Shown piece by piece: positions 1-11,753 of a stretch of DNA of 64,000 bases. The notes beneath the pieces were generated by a model. That model saw nothing but the letters and a program-made list of their open reading frames with translations, was not told the origin of the DNA and searched no databases. The position numbers and the translations under genes were made by a program. The stretch's first letter is position 1. Each line of letters starts with the position of its first letter. The stretch comes from Spirometra erinaceieuropaei (taxonomy: Eukaryota; Platyhelminthes; Cestoda; Diphyllobothriidea; Diphyllobothriidae): contig CACRXP010000029.1 in assembly GCA_902702965.1 (NCBI GenBank), forward strand, positions 1,462,800 through 1,526,799, in the 5' to 3' direction.

Positions 1-1581
1 TACAATAAGAAGATGCTATCGTTGTTAGAAGATAGGTCAACTTATATGCCCCTCACCATTGACCCTACCAAAGCACAAATTGCATCCATTGATAAAGCGC
101 TGAAACGTCTTGCGGGAAAGAAACAACTACCAGGAGAAATCGCGAAATCCCTGAGACAAACTGAACCGACAATCGCTAAAATCTATGGACTACCGAAAGT
201 CCACAAACCTGACGTACCATTGCGACCGATAGTATTACTAATCGGTGCACCGAATTACAAAATCTCTAAATGGCTATTCCACAAACTCCATCCCTTAGCA
301 AAGGATTGTGAGACTTCAATCGAAAATTCAGTTGAATTCCTAGACAAGATAAGAGGACTCACTATTGAATCAGATGAGATAATGGTGTCGTTCGATTTCA
401 TCTCTCTATTCACGTCCATACCACCCGATTTCGCAAGGCAGTGCACAGAAGAGCTTTTACAGTCCTACGACATGGATGTTCCTGCATCTGCCTTGCTTGA
501 ACTCTTGGACCTATGCCTGGAAACGAACTTCTCGTTCGCACATGAATGTTATCGACAGCTGAAAGGAGCTTCTATGGGTTCACCTGTTTCTGGCTTTTTG
601 GTTGAAGTCACAATGCAAAAATTAGAGGCTATGGCCTTACCATTAGTCAATCCCAAATTGTGGGTACGCTACGTAGATGACACCTTTGTCATCGTCAAGA
701 CAGATCAGCTAGAAACTCTGCATAAAGCTATCAACTCAACACTACCGGGAATTACGTTCACGCTCGAAAGAGAAGCTAACAGTAAACTCCCATTTCTTGA
801 TGTCCTCGTACAGAGAAAAACTGAATGGACATTCCAGACATCAGTATACCACAAAGAAACTTACGCGGAAGTTATCCTACATTACGAGAGCAACCACCCT
901 ATGGCTCACAAACGGAGTGCTGTTAAGACCCTATTTAATCGAGCAAAGACACATTGTTCTGAGAACGAAGGTTACAAAGAAGAACTCAATTATCTATTCA
1001 ACCTATTTTCCCAAAACGGCTACCCTAGAGATTTTGTACGCCGATGCATGAAAGAGCAGGAATCAAAAGAAAGAGAGAAGCAACTAGATTGTTCCGATCA
1101 GACGCCAAAACCGAAACATTGGCGAACGCTTCCCTACATAAAAAATGTGTCTGAACTCGTTGAAAGACACCCGAGGAAGCACCAAATACAAGTGGCTCAC
1201 AAACCGACTACCACGCTACGCAATCAGCTGGTACACCCTAAGGATAGGGTTGGATATTTGGATAAGAAAGAAGTAGTCTATAAGATTCCATGTGGCACTT
1301 TTAATGCAGTGTATTGTGGTCAAACCGGAAAATCCGCCTCTACACGCCTACATGAACACCAATTGGCAGTGAAGAGGCGGGACCACTTATCCCAAGTCGC
1401 CATGCATACTCTTGAAACTGGGCACAAATTTGCTTGGGATAAAACACGCATTGTCGGTTCCTGCCCATATAAGAAAGGCCGAGAATTCCTAGAGGCCATT
1501 CACTCTGATGATTCATGCATCAATCGACGCATCGACCTTGATGCCATGTACACAAATCTCAAAGAAAAATGGAAAAGGTAA
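1..1581 (+). CDS. Penelope-like retroelement polyprotein: reverse transcriptase plus GIY-YIG endonuclease (left end outside window)
   Basis: The frame is open from base 1; the first ATG at 13 gives 522 residues, but the true start probably lies upstream. Reverse-transcriptase motifs are visible (residues counted from base 13): PLRPIV near 77, SFDFISLFTSI near 126, GASMGSPVSG near 184 and the catalytic YVDD at 220-223. The C-terminus carries the PLE-type GIY-YIG nuclease: VVYKIPC near 421, YCGQTG at 434-439, then the conserved R, H and E positions up to the stop at 1579-1581. RT plus C-terminal GIY-YIG is diagnostic of Penelope-like elements, which copy their RNA at a nicked target. No stop or frameshift is seen, so this is the least damaged retroelement frame in the window. 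Activity cannot be judged because the 5' part is missing. Confidence 0.93.
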   Translation, partial: YNKKMLSLLEDRSTYMPLTIDPTKAQIASIDKALKRLAGKKQLPGEIAKSLRQTEPTIAKIYGLPKVHKPDVPLRPIVLLIGAPNYKISKWLFHKLHPLAKDCETSIENSVEFLDKIRGLTIESDEIMVSFDFISLFTSIPPDFARQCTEELLQSYDMDVPASALLELLDLCLETNFSFAHECYRQLKGASMGSPVSGFLVEVTMQKLEAMALPLVNPKLWVRYVDDTFVIVKTDQLETLHKAINSTLPGITFTLEREANSKLPFLDVLVQRKTEWTFQTSVYHKETYAEVILHYESNHPMAHKRSAVKTLFNRAKTHCSENEGYKEELNYLFNLFSQNGYPRDFVRRCMKEQESKEREKQLDCSDQTPKPKHWRTLPYIKNVSELVERHPRKHQIQVAHKPTTTLRNQLVHPKDRVGYLDKKEVVYKIPCGTFNAVYCGQTGKSASTRLHEHQLAVKRRDHLSQVAMHTLETGHKFAWDKTRIVGSCPYKKGREFLEAIHSDDSCINRRIDLDAMYTNLKEKWKR

Positions 1582-1698
1582 TAGCCAATCAAGACGTGAC
1601 ATCAGCACACAGCATTAACCCATCCTCAGCCATGACGGCGCAATATCGATTTTTTTTCGGCATTGTTTAAATTTTGACTATTTCTTCACACTTACTAC

Positions 1699-1741
1699 AC
1701 GCCTGAAGACGAGCTGGGGAACCAGACTCGAAAATTTACGA
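1699..1741 (+). ncRNA. Hammerhead-ribozyme-like motif in the PLE 3' region (divergent type)
   Basis: About 120 bases after the PLE stop there is CTGAAGA (1703-1709), which fits the CUGANGA box. One extra C follows, then stem II (GAGCTGG at 1711-1717 against CCAGACTC at 1722-1729 with one bulged A), then GAAA (1730-1733). AAATTT and an AATAAA-type signal follow. Stems I and III are weak, so self-cleavage is uncertain. Hammerheads are known in PLE terminal repeats, and the same layout recurs at 10816-10860. Confidence 0.5.
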
Positions 1742-2035
1742 AATAAAGTTTGTTCATTTTCCCAAAGGACTCATTCTTCTTCGAATTATGTTTCTTGGGA
1801 TGCCCATTTTCCAGTACATATAAATATATATATATTTCCGAAGCATTGTTGTATTAATTTCCCTCCACCAACGCGGTGATGCCTCACCAGTAAAACCCCT
1901 ATTGCCACCATCCCCGCCTTACACGAGGACGGGGTTGTTGGTTGCGAACGGGATTACATGAATTACCGTTTCCAGTGCAAGATTTATCTTTTGTCCCATG
2001 AATTGTGAAAATAAACGTAGCTATTCATCACATTT
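1742..2035. other. PLE 3' tail and AT-rich sequence, no gene seen
   Basis: After the hammerhead-like motif and an AATAAA at about 1741 the sequence becomes AT-rich with a short TATA run near 1824. No reading frame or repeat was recognised here. Confidence 0.4.
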
Positions 2036-2573
2036 CCGATTTATGAGCTCATATTCACATTAGGCGAAGCAGTATGCATCACACTTTTTCCGCACATGTC
2101 CAAAGACACATGATTACGATTTTACTCAATTACTACCAATAGCAATGCAGATACATGACGTTTCATGAACGGCCATTTAACGGTATTAAAAATCTCACAA
2201 TTAGAACCTTTTTTAAAACCGTATCAAACTCTTCTTTTGAGTACGAAGTTGGAAGAAGACGTGCTTTTCTACCGAATAAGTAAAAGAATGAATATTTTAT
2301 GCCTGTTTTCTATGAAATGTAATTGAATTTTTAAGGGCATCGAAAATCAATGAGAAAATTGCATGCTAATTAAGTAATCATTTTTTGCAGAGTATGGATC
2401 TTGCATGCAGCCGAAAATAAGTTCTTTCGAAAGTCGACACCTTGGGGTAACTGGATCATTATAGATTTATGCTGCATCTTGGTTATTTTTTCAACACTAC
2501 TTAATTTATCATTTCGAAACGAGAACGCATTTCGAAATTTTGGTTGACATTTTATGAGTTAGCACATCTACTG
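2036..2573. mobile_element. Right half of a foldback MITE (family I)
   Basis: Matches the central part and right arm of the complete copy at 35942-36936, including the GCATGCAG block, the AAAACGCATT-like block and the terminal TTAGCACATCTACTG. The left arm is missing and no TA follows the right end, so this is a truncated copy whose flanks have changed. Left limit approximate. Confidence 0.75.
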
Positions 2574-2849
2574 AAAATTCAACTTGTATGGAAAGTTACT
2601 TTTATCTGCTTCTGTCACCGACGATGGATCTAAATGTGAATATACAACGGTAGATTATGGCTCCAGCGATCACGCCTCCTTTAGTAGTCAAGTCTTGCGT
2701 TCGAGGTCAGGTGTTTAGAGCATAACCGTCAAAGTGTTAATGCGCACTTTTTGGGTAGACAAAATATAAAACTGAAATCCGTTGCATGGTCTTCCTGCTG
2801 TGGAAACGACGGGGGATCAGTCATAACTGTGCATTTCCAGACGATATTA

Positions 2850-2995
2850 AAGGTTACCGTCTGGAGGGCTATTCCTTACATTGAAGGAGTCTCTGGGGCG
2901 GTTTCGCGACTGCTACAACCCGTCAGGGTAGGCATTGCTTATCGACGCCAGGCAACATACGCCGTGACAAAGACAGGACAATTATACGGAGTCTA
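2850..2995 (+). pseudogene. PLE polyprotein fragment (family 2)
   Basis: A stretch of about 45 residues (VWRAIPYIEGVSGAVSRLL and on) is clearly related to VWRALPYVKNVSEAVGRLL in the PLE at 49076-49843. It represents the linker between reverse transcriptase and GIY-YIG nuclease. Neither flanking domain is present, so it is a short dead fragment. Confidence 0.7.
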
Positions 2996-3634
2996 AGGCC
3001 ACCGAGCAAACACGGCCTGTCGACCAACTCACCAAAAGGGGGACGTAAACGCCACTTACCCCAAATGAGGTGACGACACAAAATACAGGAGGCCACCAAC
3101 ACTCACAGGCGACGGCCGGTAGGCCAAGAGAGCGAAAGAAGAAAAAAATCGATCAGCCCAAGGTCAACAAATCGGGCTGTCCATTCAAAATCCCGATCGA
3201 TTTTTTCACTAGACGCATTGACAGTGGAGAACCGACCCAGCTCTTCGAAACTTTAGCTATGCAATTCTCTTGATCCGGTGAGCAGTTTATTTTTCTCAGA
3301 TTATCAACCCGGATCTCTTACTTTTGCTAACCTAAAAGGCTACAGTCGACAAAATATTGACTCGAATACTTTTAAAATGATGATCTTTCAAATGAACAAC
3401 AAGTTACCTTCTGCATGTTGGGTCTAAACCAGCTAATGGGGAATGCAAACCGAATGGTGACATTTATATGCATTTTAACTAGAATGAGTGCGCGGAAATG
3501 GCTTCCGTTCTGCACGTCAGCCTTCGTACACATGTGTCCGTTGCCAAACTTTAGGCGTTCAAAACAGCATGCGCATTGGTGACGACTGAGTAGTGGAATG
3601 CGGTATTGCTGACGCAGTGGGATAGGTAGAAATA
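2996..3634. other. No gene recognised
   Basis: A short basic open frame around 3070-3273 has no recognisable motif and may derive from the preceding PLE fragment. Nothing else is supported. Confidence 0.3.
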
Positions 3635-4629
3635 CAGTGTGTGACCTATCTCATGAAATGTTGGCCGAGATTCTGAAATGCGTTTTCGATAAGGAAGGAT
3701 TACTTGGTCACGCTTGTAATACTGATTATCTTAAGGCATACTCTTATAACATTTTGGACTTGGCAGGGTGTCTGCTTTTAAATGCACTTCTTTGTAATCT
3801 CCTGTAGAAATCGTACTCGGTAAAAAATGACAACTTAGGTAGCATGCATTTTTCCCATTGATTTTCGATGGTCTTGGAAATTCAAATACATTTTATAGAA
3901 ACCACAAACAAACATATGCTTTCTTTTAGTCAATCAATAGAGAATCACGTCTTCTTTATATTTTATACTTGAAGAAGAATTATAATTAGGTTTTAAAAAA
4001 GTTTTCCAATTGCCGAAAAATTTGGAGCCTGATCATTCGTTGCATTAGCGCTTAGTGATTACACTCTACAAGGTGCATGCGTTCCGCGTAAAGAAAATCC
4101 CATATTTTTCTATGTCATTAAAGAGATATCATACAGGGTCCATAAAATTTTGCAATGGATGCGGACCATGTTGTACATTTCATGAGGAGCAGTGGTAAAC
4201 GGCCAGGTACGATGCTATGTGAATGGACATATCGCGGTCTTAAAAAGTCTCATAATTAGAAACTTTTTTAAAACCTAATTATACTCCTTCCTTAAGTATA
4301 AAATACAAAGAAGACGTGATTCTCGATTGAGTGACTAAAAGAAAGCATATTTTTGTTTGTAGTTTCTATCAAATATATTTGAATTTCCAAGACCATCGAA
4401 AATCAATGGGAAAAATGCATGTTACATAAGTTGTCATTTTTTACCGAACACGCTTTCTACAGGAGATTGAAAAGAAGTACATTTAAAAGCCGACATCCTG
4501 CCGAGTCCGAATTGTTATAACAGTATGCCACAAGATAAGCCGTATTACAACCGCGACCAAGTAATCATTCCTAATCGAAAACGCATTTCGGAATTTCGGC
4601 CAACAGTTCATGAGACAGGTCACGCACTG
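3635..4629. mobile_element. Complete foldback MITE, family II, TA target duplication
   Basis: A 995-bp element with long imperfect inverted arms (about 3635-4015 and 4250-4629). Termini are CAGTGTGTGACCTATCTCAT and its near reverse complement ending GGTCACGCACTG. TA flanks both sides (3633-3634 and 4630-4631). There is no coding capacity. The TA duplication and CAGT ends suggest mobilisation by a Tc1/mariner-type transposase; that assignment is inference. A second full copy lies at 39118-40101. Confidence 0.85.
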
Positions 4630-4631
4630 TA

Positions 4632-6013
4632 GCTACTGCAGGTTGAAAATCACCATTTTGGTGCCGAATCGGCATCGTCGGGTAGCTAAATGGGGTACAA
4701 ATGAAGCACTTTTTGAAAAAAGAGGAAAATATAATAAACGCAACTGTTCCCGCACTTTTGTTACATACGTTTTCAAGCGCCAGACACAATTACCGGCTCT
4801 GTACAGACAAAGTGCCTAACCTACACTTCACGATCGGAAGTCGTGTGCGGGTATTTCCCCTCGGCAGTCTACGGTTGCAATCACCTACTCAGACAGTTAA
4901 TCGATAGTTGCAAACACATCATTATATTTGTAATTACTGAACCGCCTTAGAGACAATTATAAGACACTTACTAAAATCATTCAGAATTACGTAAATAAAT
5001 TAATAAATGGTTGTATAATACTTACGGAAAAAACTACGGCAACACTGTGTCGCAACGGTATACAAGATGCATTCTGCTAACTGAAGATCCAGCATTGTTT
5101 CCAAAGGCATACTCTAGAACCTACGTTTTTTTAAAAGCGCACACAAATTCCCGTTGGTCTGAATGACAACATTTATTGTGCATATATTTTTCTAACAGGT
5201 TGCCTTCCGTAGTAACATTTGCACAACCCAAAGGATTCGTAGGCGAGGTTCGGTTCTGCAGCCCCACTTGATTGAACGCATATAGTTAGCTTACTAAAAC
5301 AATATTCATTTACATACCTAATTTAGCCACTCGCTGGATTAGGAAGGGAAAGAGAGTGCAAGCAGGACCCGAAGCAGACGCAAGGAAGCACGTAAAGATG
5401 ACGTATACTCGGTGGATTAGCAGGCTAAGGAGGGTGCCCCCACAAATGGAGGGCCACAGAGGGGACCGTGAGGTAATTCGCAGTACATGGCCATAGCAGT
5501 ATAATTTATAGAATTCTAGTCCGTCCGAACAATTCTATTAGCAAGCCTACTTAACCACTAGCCGGATAAGTATAATAAAGAGGGCGCAGGTGGGGCTCGA
5601 AACCGGCGCGGAGGGACGCGTGTAAACTGAAACCTGAAGTAACCGCGGCTGGCGTATAAGCACTCCTCCCCCCTGGCACCGTCATTCGCTGGATTAAAAT
5701 GGTGAGTAAGGTACAGACACTTGGCATTTGTAAAGTCGGCGTACTCGCATCCACTAAAATCAATGAAGTGGGGTTGCAGAACCAAATCTTGCTGATTCGT
5801 ACTGCTCATTTGCCCCAGTCTATGTTTTTTCATCATTAACGCAAACTATTCACTTACCGTTTAAATAACATAGACTGTTATTCATTCTAAGAGAAGGCGT
5901 GTTGTCAGGCTTTCATCAGAAGTTACGTTGCTGTGTTTTTTTAAAATAAAAAATAGAATAAAGATCCTTCCACGGCGTCAGTCTTGTGGAGGTAAACTTC
6001 ACTCCTATGAGTA
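4632..6013. other. Unassigned DNA with two related segments about 220 bp apart
   Basis: Segments starting near 5325 and 5545 look like diverged copies of one repeat (both run from a TTARCCACT-like start through a purine-rich GAGTGC or GAGGGCGC block). The open frames on the minus strand at 5551-5836 fall in this repeat and show no known domain. The rest holds nothing I can name. Confidence 0.35.
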
Positions 6014-6493
6014 CAGTAGGTGTGTTAACTCATGAAATGTCAACCTAAATTCAGATATGCGTAGCCGTTACGAAAATATTACTTAAGTAGGGTTCTTTAA
6101 CTAATCATCATGCAATATAATCATAGAATAATTCAGTTACGTTGGGATGCCGGCTTTCGAACAAAGGTCTTTTCGACCGCATACGAAAACCACTCTGTAA
6201 AAATGGCTACTTAGTAGCATGAATTCTTCTCATTGATTTTCTATGGCCTTACAAATCCATTTACATTTCATGGAAAACATGCATAAAAATATTCATTGTT
6301 TTACCGATTAAGTGGAAAAGTACGCTATCATCCAATTTTATACTCAACGGACAGGCATATCTCAATTTTCAAAAAATTTTCCAATTTTCAAACAAATTCG
6401 AACCTAACCCGCCGTTATACTGGTACTTAGAATTGCAAAACTACAAGCCATATTTTTCCGCGTTCGGATAACAATACACTTTTCTACAGTATG
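6014..6493. mobile_element. Left part of a foldback MITE (family I)
   Basis: Begins with TA then CAGTAGGTGTGTTAACTCAT at 6014 and follows the left arm and centre of the copy at 40760-41727. The right arm is absent; homology fades near 6493. Confidence 0.75.
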
Positions 6494-7049
6494 AGGAAGA
6501 GACGTCAGTAGATTTTCCAGATCTGTGTTGCTTAAGTAAAACCGCATGAAAATCAGTCGTGCAATATTGGACGAAGCGCTGAACTGAATTTCATAGCGAT
6601 CCCTCACTCAGATTGTAGGCCCAATGATTCGTGGCACTCTTGGTTGTTTGAGATAGAAGCTATTTGTCAATCCTGATACTCAGTTTAAGCAGGTTCTACG
6701 TGCAAAGGAAATGCTCTGTACCAGTGAGACAAAAGTTGCGGTTTCCGTATATATAATATATAATAGTGTATTTTGGATAACAGACAATGCCCTTGATGAC
6801 CCTATTGAAAACGGCACATAAAATATGAATGTTAAATGTACATCTTACTACAATTTTGTCAGTAACATAGTTGTTCACGGAAAACATTTTCACAATGCGG
6901 GACTGCGAAGGGTGCGGCAGGCGGTCTTCTCAATGTACATATGAAATTTTAAGTGCAGTTATATACAATCAGCATAAAGTGCTGTCATTTGCATAGTTTG
7001 AGAGGAGACATTTCATTAAAAGTCAGGGATGTGTTAGGTAGGGATGAAA
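6494..7049. other. No gene recognised
   Basis: AT-rich sequence between a MITE remnant and a LINE remnant. No frame, repeat or motif could be supported. Confidence 0.3.
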
Positions 7050-7448
7050 TCAAGAAATGAAATTTATGGCTGGCCGCAGATAGTCCTGTTGTGAAAGTCG
7101 TCGTTTATCAAAGATCAAACGATCGAGCTGCCTTTTGAATACAGTGATTGTATCAGATGTCACTGTTTCACTTGGGAGTGAGTTCCATGGTCGAACAACA
7201 CACTGGCTGAAGGAAAACTTCCGATTGTCTAGGCGTGTACGCTCCCGTTTGACTTTGTACGGGTGACCGCGCAGGTTATTCGTGGTCGTGAATTCAAAGA
7301 AGTCGTCAGTTTTTAGCGAACACTGATGTCCGTGGATAATGCGGAATGTCCATAACAGATCACACCTCATTCGTCTATAGGATAGGTGAATTTCGATTAA
7401 TTCATTAGAGCCATTTTTGCCAGCTGGCTTTGAATTCGGCGTTAACAT
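7050..7448 (-). pseudogene. 3' coding end of a CR1/Jockey-type LINE
   Basis: The 132-residue minus-strand frame has the typical tail of this LINE group after the polymerase: a YRRMRCDLLWTFRI segment, a FFEF/RGH block, a LDNRKFSFSQ segment, VVRPWNSLP and a closing FKRQLD. The same order of blocks is present in the long copy at 22002-25045. Polymerase and endonuclease are missing, so this is a 5'-truncated copy. Confidence 0.8.
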
Positions 7449-8641
7449 GTTGGAATGTTAACAGAGGGTATGCAAAATTATGCTGACATAGGGGACATTT
7501 GTTAATCTTGGTATACCCTCGGTGGGGCTCGCAGGCGCTATCCAGCTTGGAAAAGAAATTATCATTTTCGTGCTGAAATAGATTTCATCAGGTGTACTAC
7601 TACTTCAGAGTACTTTTAATTTAAGGTGCTTCGCGATCTGCTGCGATTATGGTCCACAATTACGTTACCCTGCTAGCACGTGGCTCCTTCATAGGCGAGG
7701 CTGGGAAGGGGCTGGGTGGGGCCAGAGCCCCCTCTGGATTGAAGCATTTTGAAGCGTATTTGGATCGAAAGTTATGTTTCAAAAGCACCACTCATTGTAC
7801 TTTCTTTGGAATTAAAAGTAGCTAGTTTCTCAAAAGTGACTTATAAATCATGGAAAAAGCATTCGTGCGTCATTTGCTTACGTCCACGGGTCCCGCATAG
7901 TATCATGCGTCAACCAATGCTGTTTTCATGCTCTTGATAACTGCCTTAGTTAATTTATGTATCTTATGCTAATTGTTTTTCTAGTTACTCACCAGCCAGT
8001 TCAAGTAGTCGACATTCATGTCTATGCATGTACCACTTAGCCTTGGTGTTAAACATATACAAATTATTTATCGTTTTTTACTGAATATCCAAAATAATTA
8101 TGAAGCGTAATTACTGTGGCTATCACCGGATCACCATATACAAGTGCATTAAGCACCAGATGAAGGCATATTATGAGGCCACTGAAGAGCCTGAGTCTGA
8201 GGTTCCCTCAATGTCGACAGCAGTTGGCAATCAATCCGCCGTATGAGAAATGCCTATACTGAGCTTTGAAACTTCTGCCGGTAGGCATTATGTGTGTGCG
8301 CCTCAGGGGACTCACCATACAGGTCGATATTTTAAAGGGGTACCAATAGTGGGCGGAAATGTGGGGCCAGGCGGGGCTGTTGCGTAGAATGCTCGCCAAA
8401 GCCCCTCCCACAACCCTACCAAGCCCATTTTGACCCGGCCAAAAGGCTAGTTGGTCTCCACACCAACTGGCCATTTTGCGCTAATAAAACTTGATCTTCT
8501 GCTGTTCCCGCGTACCTGCGCATTTTTTTGCTGGTGGGACGAGGCGGGGCAGTCGTGTAGAATGTCCCGCCGCAATCCCTTTCACAGCCCCGCCAATTTT
8601 GAGGGGTTAGGTGAGCCTAGGCGGGGCTGGTGCTGGGAGGG
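7449..8641. other. Unassigned DNA with a short direct repeat
   Basis: GC-rich blocks near 8361 and 8531 look like two copies of one unit (both carry GAGGCGGGGC or CAGGCGGGGC followed by a GTAGAATG core). No coding region is supported. Confidence 0.35.
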
Positions 8642-8698
8642 TAGGGTTTAGGTTTTACGGTTAAGATTTAAGGTTTAGAGTTAGGGTTTAGGGTTAGG
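8642..8698 (+). repeat. Interstitial telomere-like repeats
   Basis: Degenerate tandem TTAGGG and TTTAGGG units, best at 8680-8698. TTAGGG is the flatworm telomere unit; this short impure array is internal. Confidence 0.6.
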
Positions 8699-10815
8699 AG
8701 TCAAGGTGTAGGGTCAGGCTGATCAGCCACATTCTTGTGCGTACTGTATCAATGACCTTGACGGGCCAATCACTTTTGTTCCTCGTGGAATTGGTTTTGT
8801 TGCTTACCTGCGGTGAATTCTTGTGTTGCGCGGCGCTTACGCTCAAATTTGATGCCCACTAAAACAAACTAGAAGATGTTGCTATAATGCCTGTGTATTT
8901 CCATGGTTCTCGCACATTCTTCATTGTTTTCCCACCCGCAAAGCACCTTTTATCAGGGTTACCATATTGGATGCGCCTGGGTTCCCCCGTTTCCCTTTTG
9001 AGATAATCCCATAATCCGCAATTTTGAATGTAAAAGAATAGAATATCCATAGCATTAACTTTCCATTTTATGGCATATTAAGGAGAACGGAATTTTTCGT
9101 AAAACGTCTGTTACCATATACTGCACATGCATTGGCTGACGCAGTAAATGAAATTCGTGTTGACCTGTTTGTTTATGAAAAAAATTATGTAATTGCTAAA
9201 TAGTTTCCTGAAAAAGACTTTGTTTAGTTACTGCCTTACAGGGGAGAGATGTGGATTGTTCGGCACTAACCTACCGTTCGTTTTACGTTTACAATTTCCT
9301 AAAGTGTTTAGTGCATAAATGCTAACTTGCTGTTTTAATCATAGAAATGGACTACGGATTCAGTTTTGTAGTCGCAAGCACCATTCCCAAGGGTAAGTAA
9401 CAATAAGAGATATTAATGAATCAAAGTCTGGAACTCCGATGGGAGCGTAAACCTGATGCTGTGAACACCTATGGAAACGAGAAAAGACGTATCTATAAAT
9501 AGTAGCTAATTAACATGGAAAGCAGATTTCGTGTCCAGTAAAGTCTTAAGCGTTCCCTAAAGGAGATGACAAGATCATCAGAACAAGAATTTCATTCTTT
9601 TGGCGTTTCGGATTTGGTTAAATAAGTTTGTCATTGTTTGCACTATATGACAAGACCACGAAAGGAGAAGTGTTTTGGTTTGCCTAGCTATTTCGAGTAA
9701 TTTGCGTGGTCTCACCAGTCTAACTAGTAAACACCTGTCCTTGTTCTGTACGTCGTCAATCCATACATCTTGTTTGAAACCTTTTAGGCTATAAGTTCAA
9801 TTTGGAAAAAATTCCAGTCGCAATTTGCAGTAAGCTAGGTGTATCATCAAAAGTCGTCGCGGCATTTTAGTTGTGCAGACTCGTAAGTAATTCCCACACT
9901 CTCCACCTCACTCAAATTGTCTAATAAAGCAGATAGATTACCAAACCCCGCTAACTTAAGGTTTTCTTTTTTCTCTGGTTATAATCTCCATTTTGGGTAG
10001 ATAATCTGGCAGCTGAATAGTTGAACATTTCATAGAAATTACGTGTATATAAGTAAGAGTGTTAATTTTTTGTCTAGCTGAAAACCAGCCTACGGTTTTC
10101 CTCAACGTCCACACATATGAGGTAATTTAGGTACACAAATATATTTGTTACGTATGGCTGGATGCTCTTAAACCCTCTCTAAATGTCAGATATCGTTGAA
10201 GTACGGGTCACGTGATTTCGTTCAGTTCCTAAAATATTCCACAGATAGTTAACATTTCAGTTTGTTTTCTGATTTCAGGGTAAAACTTGTCATGGAGGGA
10301 TGAATGAATTTAGACAGGTCGAAAAAAGATAGACATTTGTAACGTTCAACATAAAATGGTGCTCGAATATACCTAAAAATCTACTCGGCCTTAAGATGCG
10401 ATGTCGTAAATTTCTCTGGTTCACAGTCAAGTTACCAGTGTTTCATTAACGTAAGCCCCAGGCCAAGGTCAGCTCCTTTTCACCAGCATTTTCAGACCCC
10501 GCCTGGTTTACGAAATTAGGTGAAAAATAAGTACCTATTTTTAAAGAAATGACAGATTACCCTATGTGCCCGACTGCAATGATTAGTGGATAGTTTCCGA
10601 GATATGCGAACCTGACCATGCAGATTATGTTCACCTTGTTCCACTGTTCATCCATGTGCTAGAAAAACCTCTTTATTGCATTTTAGGAGTCATTTTGCGT
10701 ACATTTGTATGTGCTCATTTAGTTGCGGCAAAAATTCGTACGGATTTTGTCAGCATTCATACATAAATATTTGAAATGAAATACGTTCTTTGGGAAAGAG
10801 AGAAAACTTTTTTCA
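8699..10815. other. AT-rich DNA; includes a repeat shared with 15147-15345
   Basis: The block at about 9345-9560 aligns imperfectly with 15147-15345 (shared GAAATGGA-TACG, ATTAAT and AGCGTAA landmarks), a segment flanking the 5' side of the minus-strand PLE. It may be untranslated PLE sequence or a separate old repeat. No gene is seen in this stretch. Confidence 0.35.
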
Positions 10816-10860
10816 GTAAAATTTCGACGTCGGTTCCCCGTGTCGTCGTCGTCAGACTAG
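10816..10860 (-). ncRNA. Hammerhead-ribozyme-like motif at the 3' end of a PLE (divergent type)
   Basis: On the minus strand, CTGACGA (10855-10849) is followed by one extra C, a stem that can pair GACG with CGTC, and GAAA (10825-10822). It sits about 95 bases past the PLE stop, as at 1699-1741. Stem I is poor, so activity is doubtful. Confidence 0.45.
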
Positions 10861-10951
10861 AGCAAATGCGCAGAAAACAATTAAAATTTCAGACATGCTG
10901 CAAAATCAATACTCATTTGGTGCCTCAGCTAGTAAGCTGCCGTCTTATGTG

Positions 10952-11753
10952 TCAGTCTGTATTGATCGGCTTTCGTCTCTTCCACCTTTCTCTGAGATTT
11001 TTGTACGTGGCATCTAACTCGATATGCCTGTTGATGCATGACTCATCGGAGTGCATGGCTTCAAGAAACTCTCGGCCTTTTTTAGATGGGCAAACTCCGA
11101 CGATACGAGTTTTGTCCCATGCGAAAGTGTGCCCAGTATCAAGCGTGTGCAGGGCCATTTGAGACACGTGGTCTCGCCTCTTTACTGCAAGTTGATATTC
11201 GTGGATGCGTGTAGGGGTAAATTTTCCCGTTTGGCCACAATATACGGCATCACAGGCATCGCATGGGATCTCATAGACGACTTCTTTTTTATCGAGATAG
11301 TCAACCCTATCCTTAGGGTGTACAAGCTGGGTGCGTAAAGTAGTCGTCGTTTTGTGCGCCAATTTTATCTGGTGTTTCCTCAAGTGTCTTTCAACAAGTT
11401 CAGACACATTCCTGATAAAAGGAAGGATTCGCCAAGTGTTTGCTTTGGGCGCTTGATTGGAACTATCTAGTTCCTTTATTTTTATCTCTTGTTGTCCCAT
11501 ACATCGACGTACGAAGTCTCTAGGGTATCCGTTCTGGGAAAATAATTCAAATAGGTAGTTTAGTTCAACTTTGTAGCTTCCTTCATCAGAGCAATGTGTT
11601 TTTGCTCGATGTATCAGACTTTTGACAGTACTCCGCTTGTGAGAGATCGGACTGTTGCTCTTATAGTGTAGAATTATTTCCGCATATGTTTCTTTGCGGT
11701 AAACAGACGTGTGTAATGTTCCGTCAGTCTTACGCTGTACGAGAACATCTAGC
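10952..11753 (-). pseudogene. C-terminal half of a Penelope-like element polyprotein (split copy)
   Basis: The minus-strand frame begins in the thumb region (LLDVLVQRKTDG) and continues through the linker NVSELVERHLRKHQIK to the GIY-YIG domain (VVYEIPC, YCGQTGKFTPTRIHEY) and stop. It is close to the element at 1-1581. The polymerase half is found at 14567-15085 on the same strand, so one copy was cut in two by the LINE at 11754-14566. Confidence 0.9.

Noticed and set aside
5551..5836. Overlapping minus-strand frames of 70 and 92 residues
   Set aside because: They fall in a locally repeated segment and show no motif.
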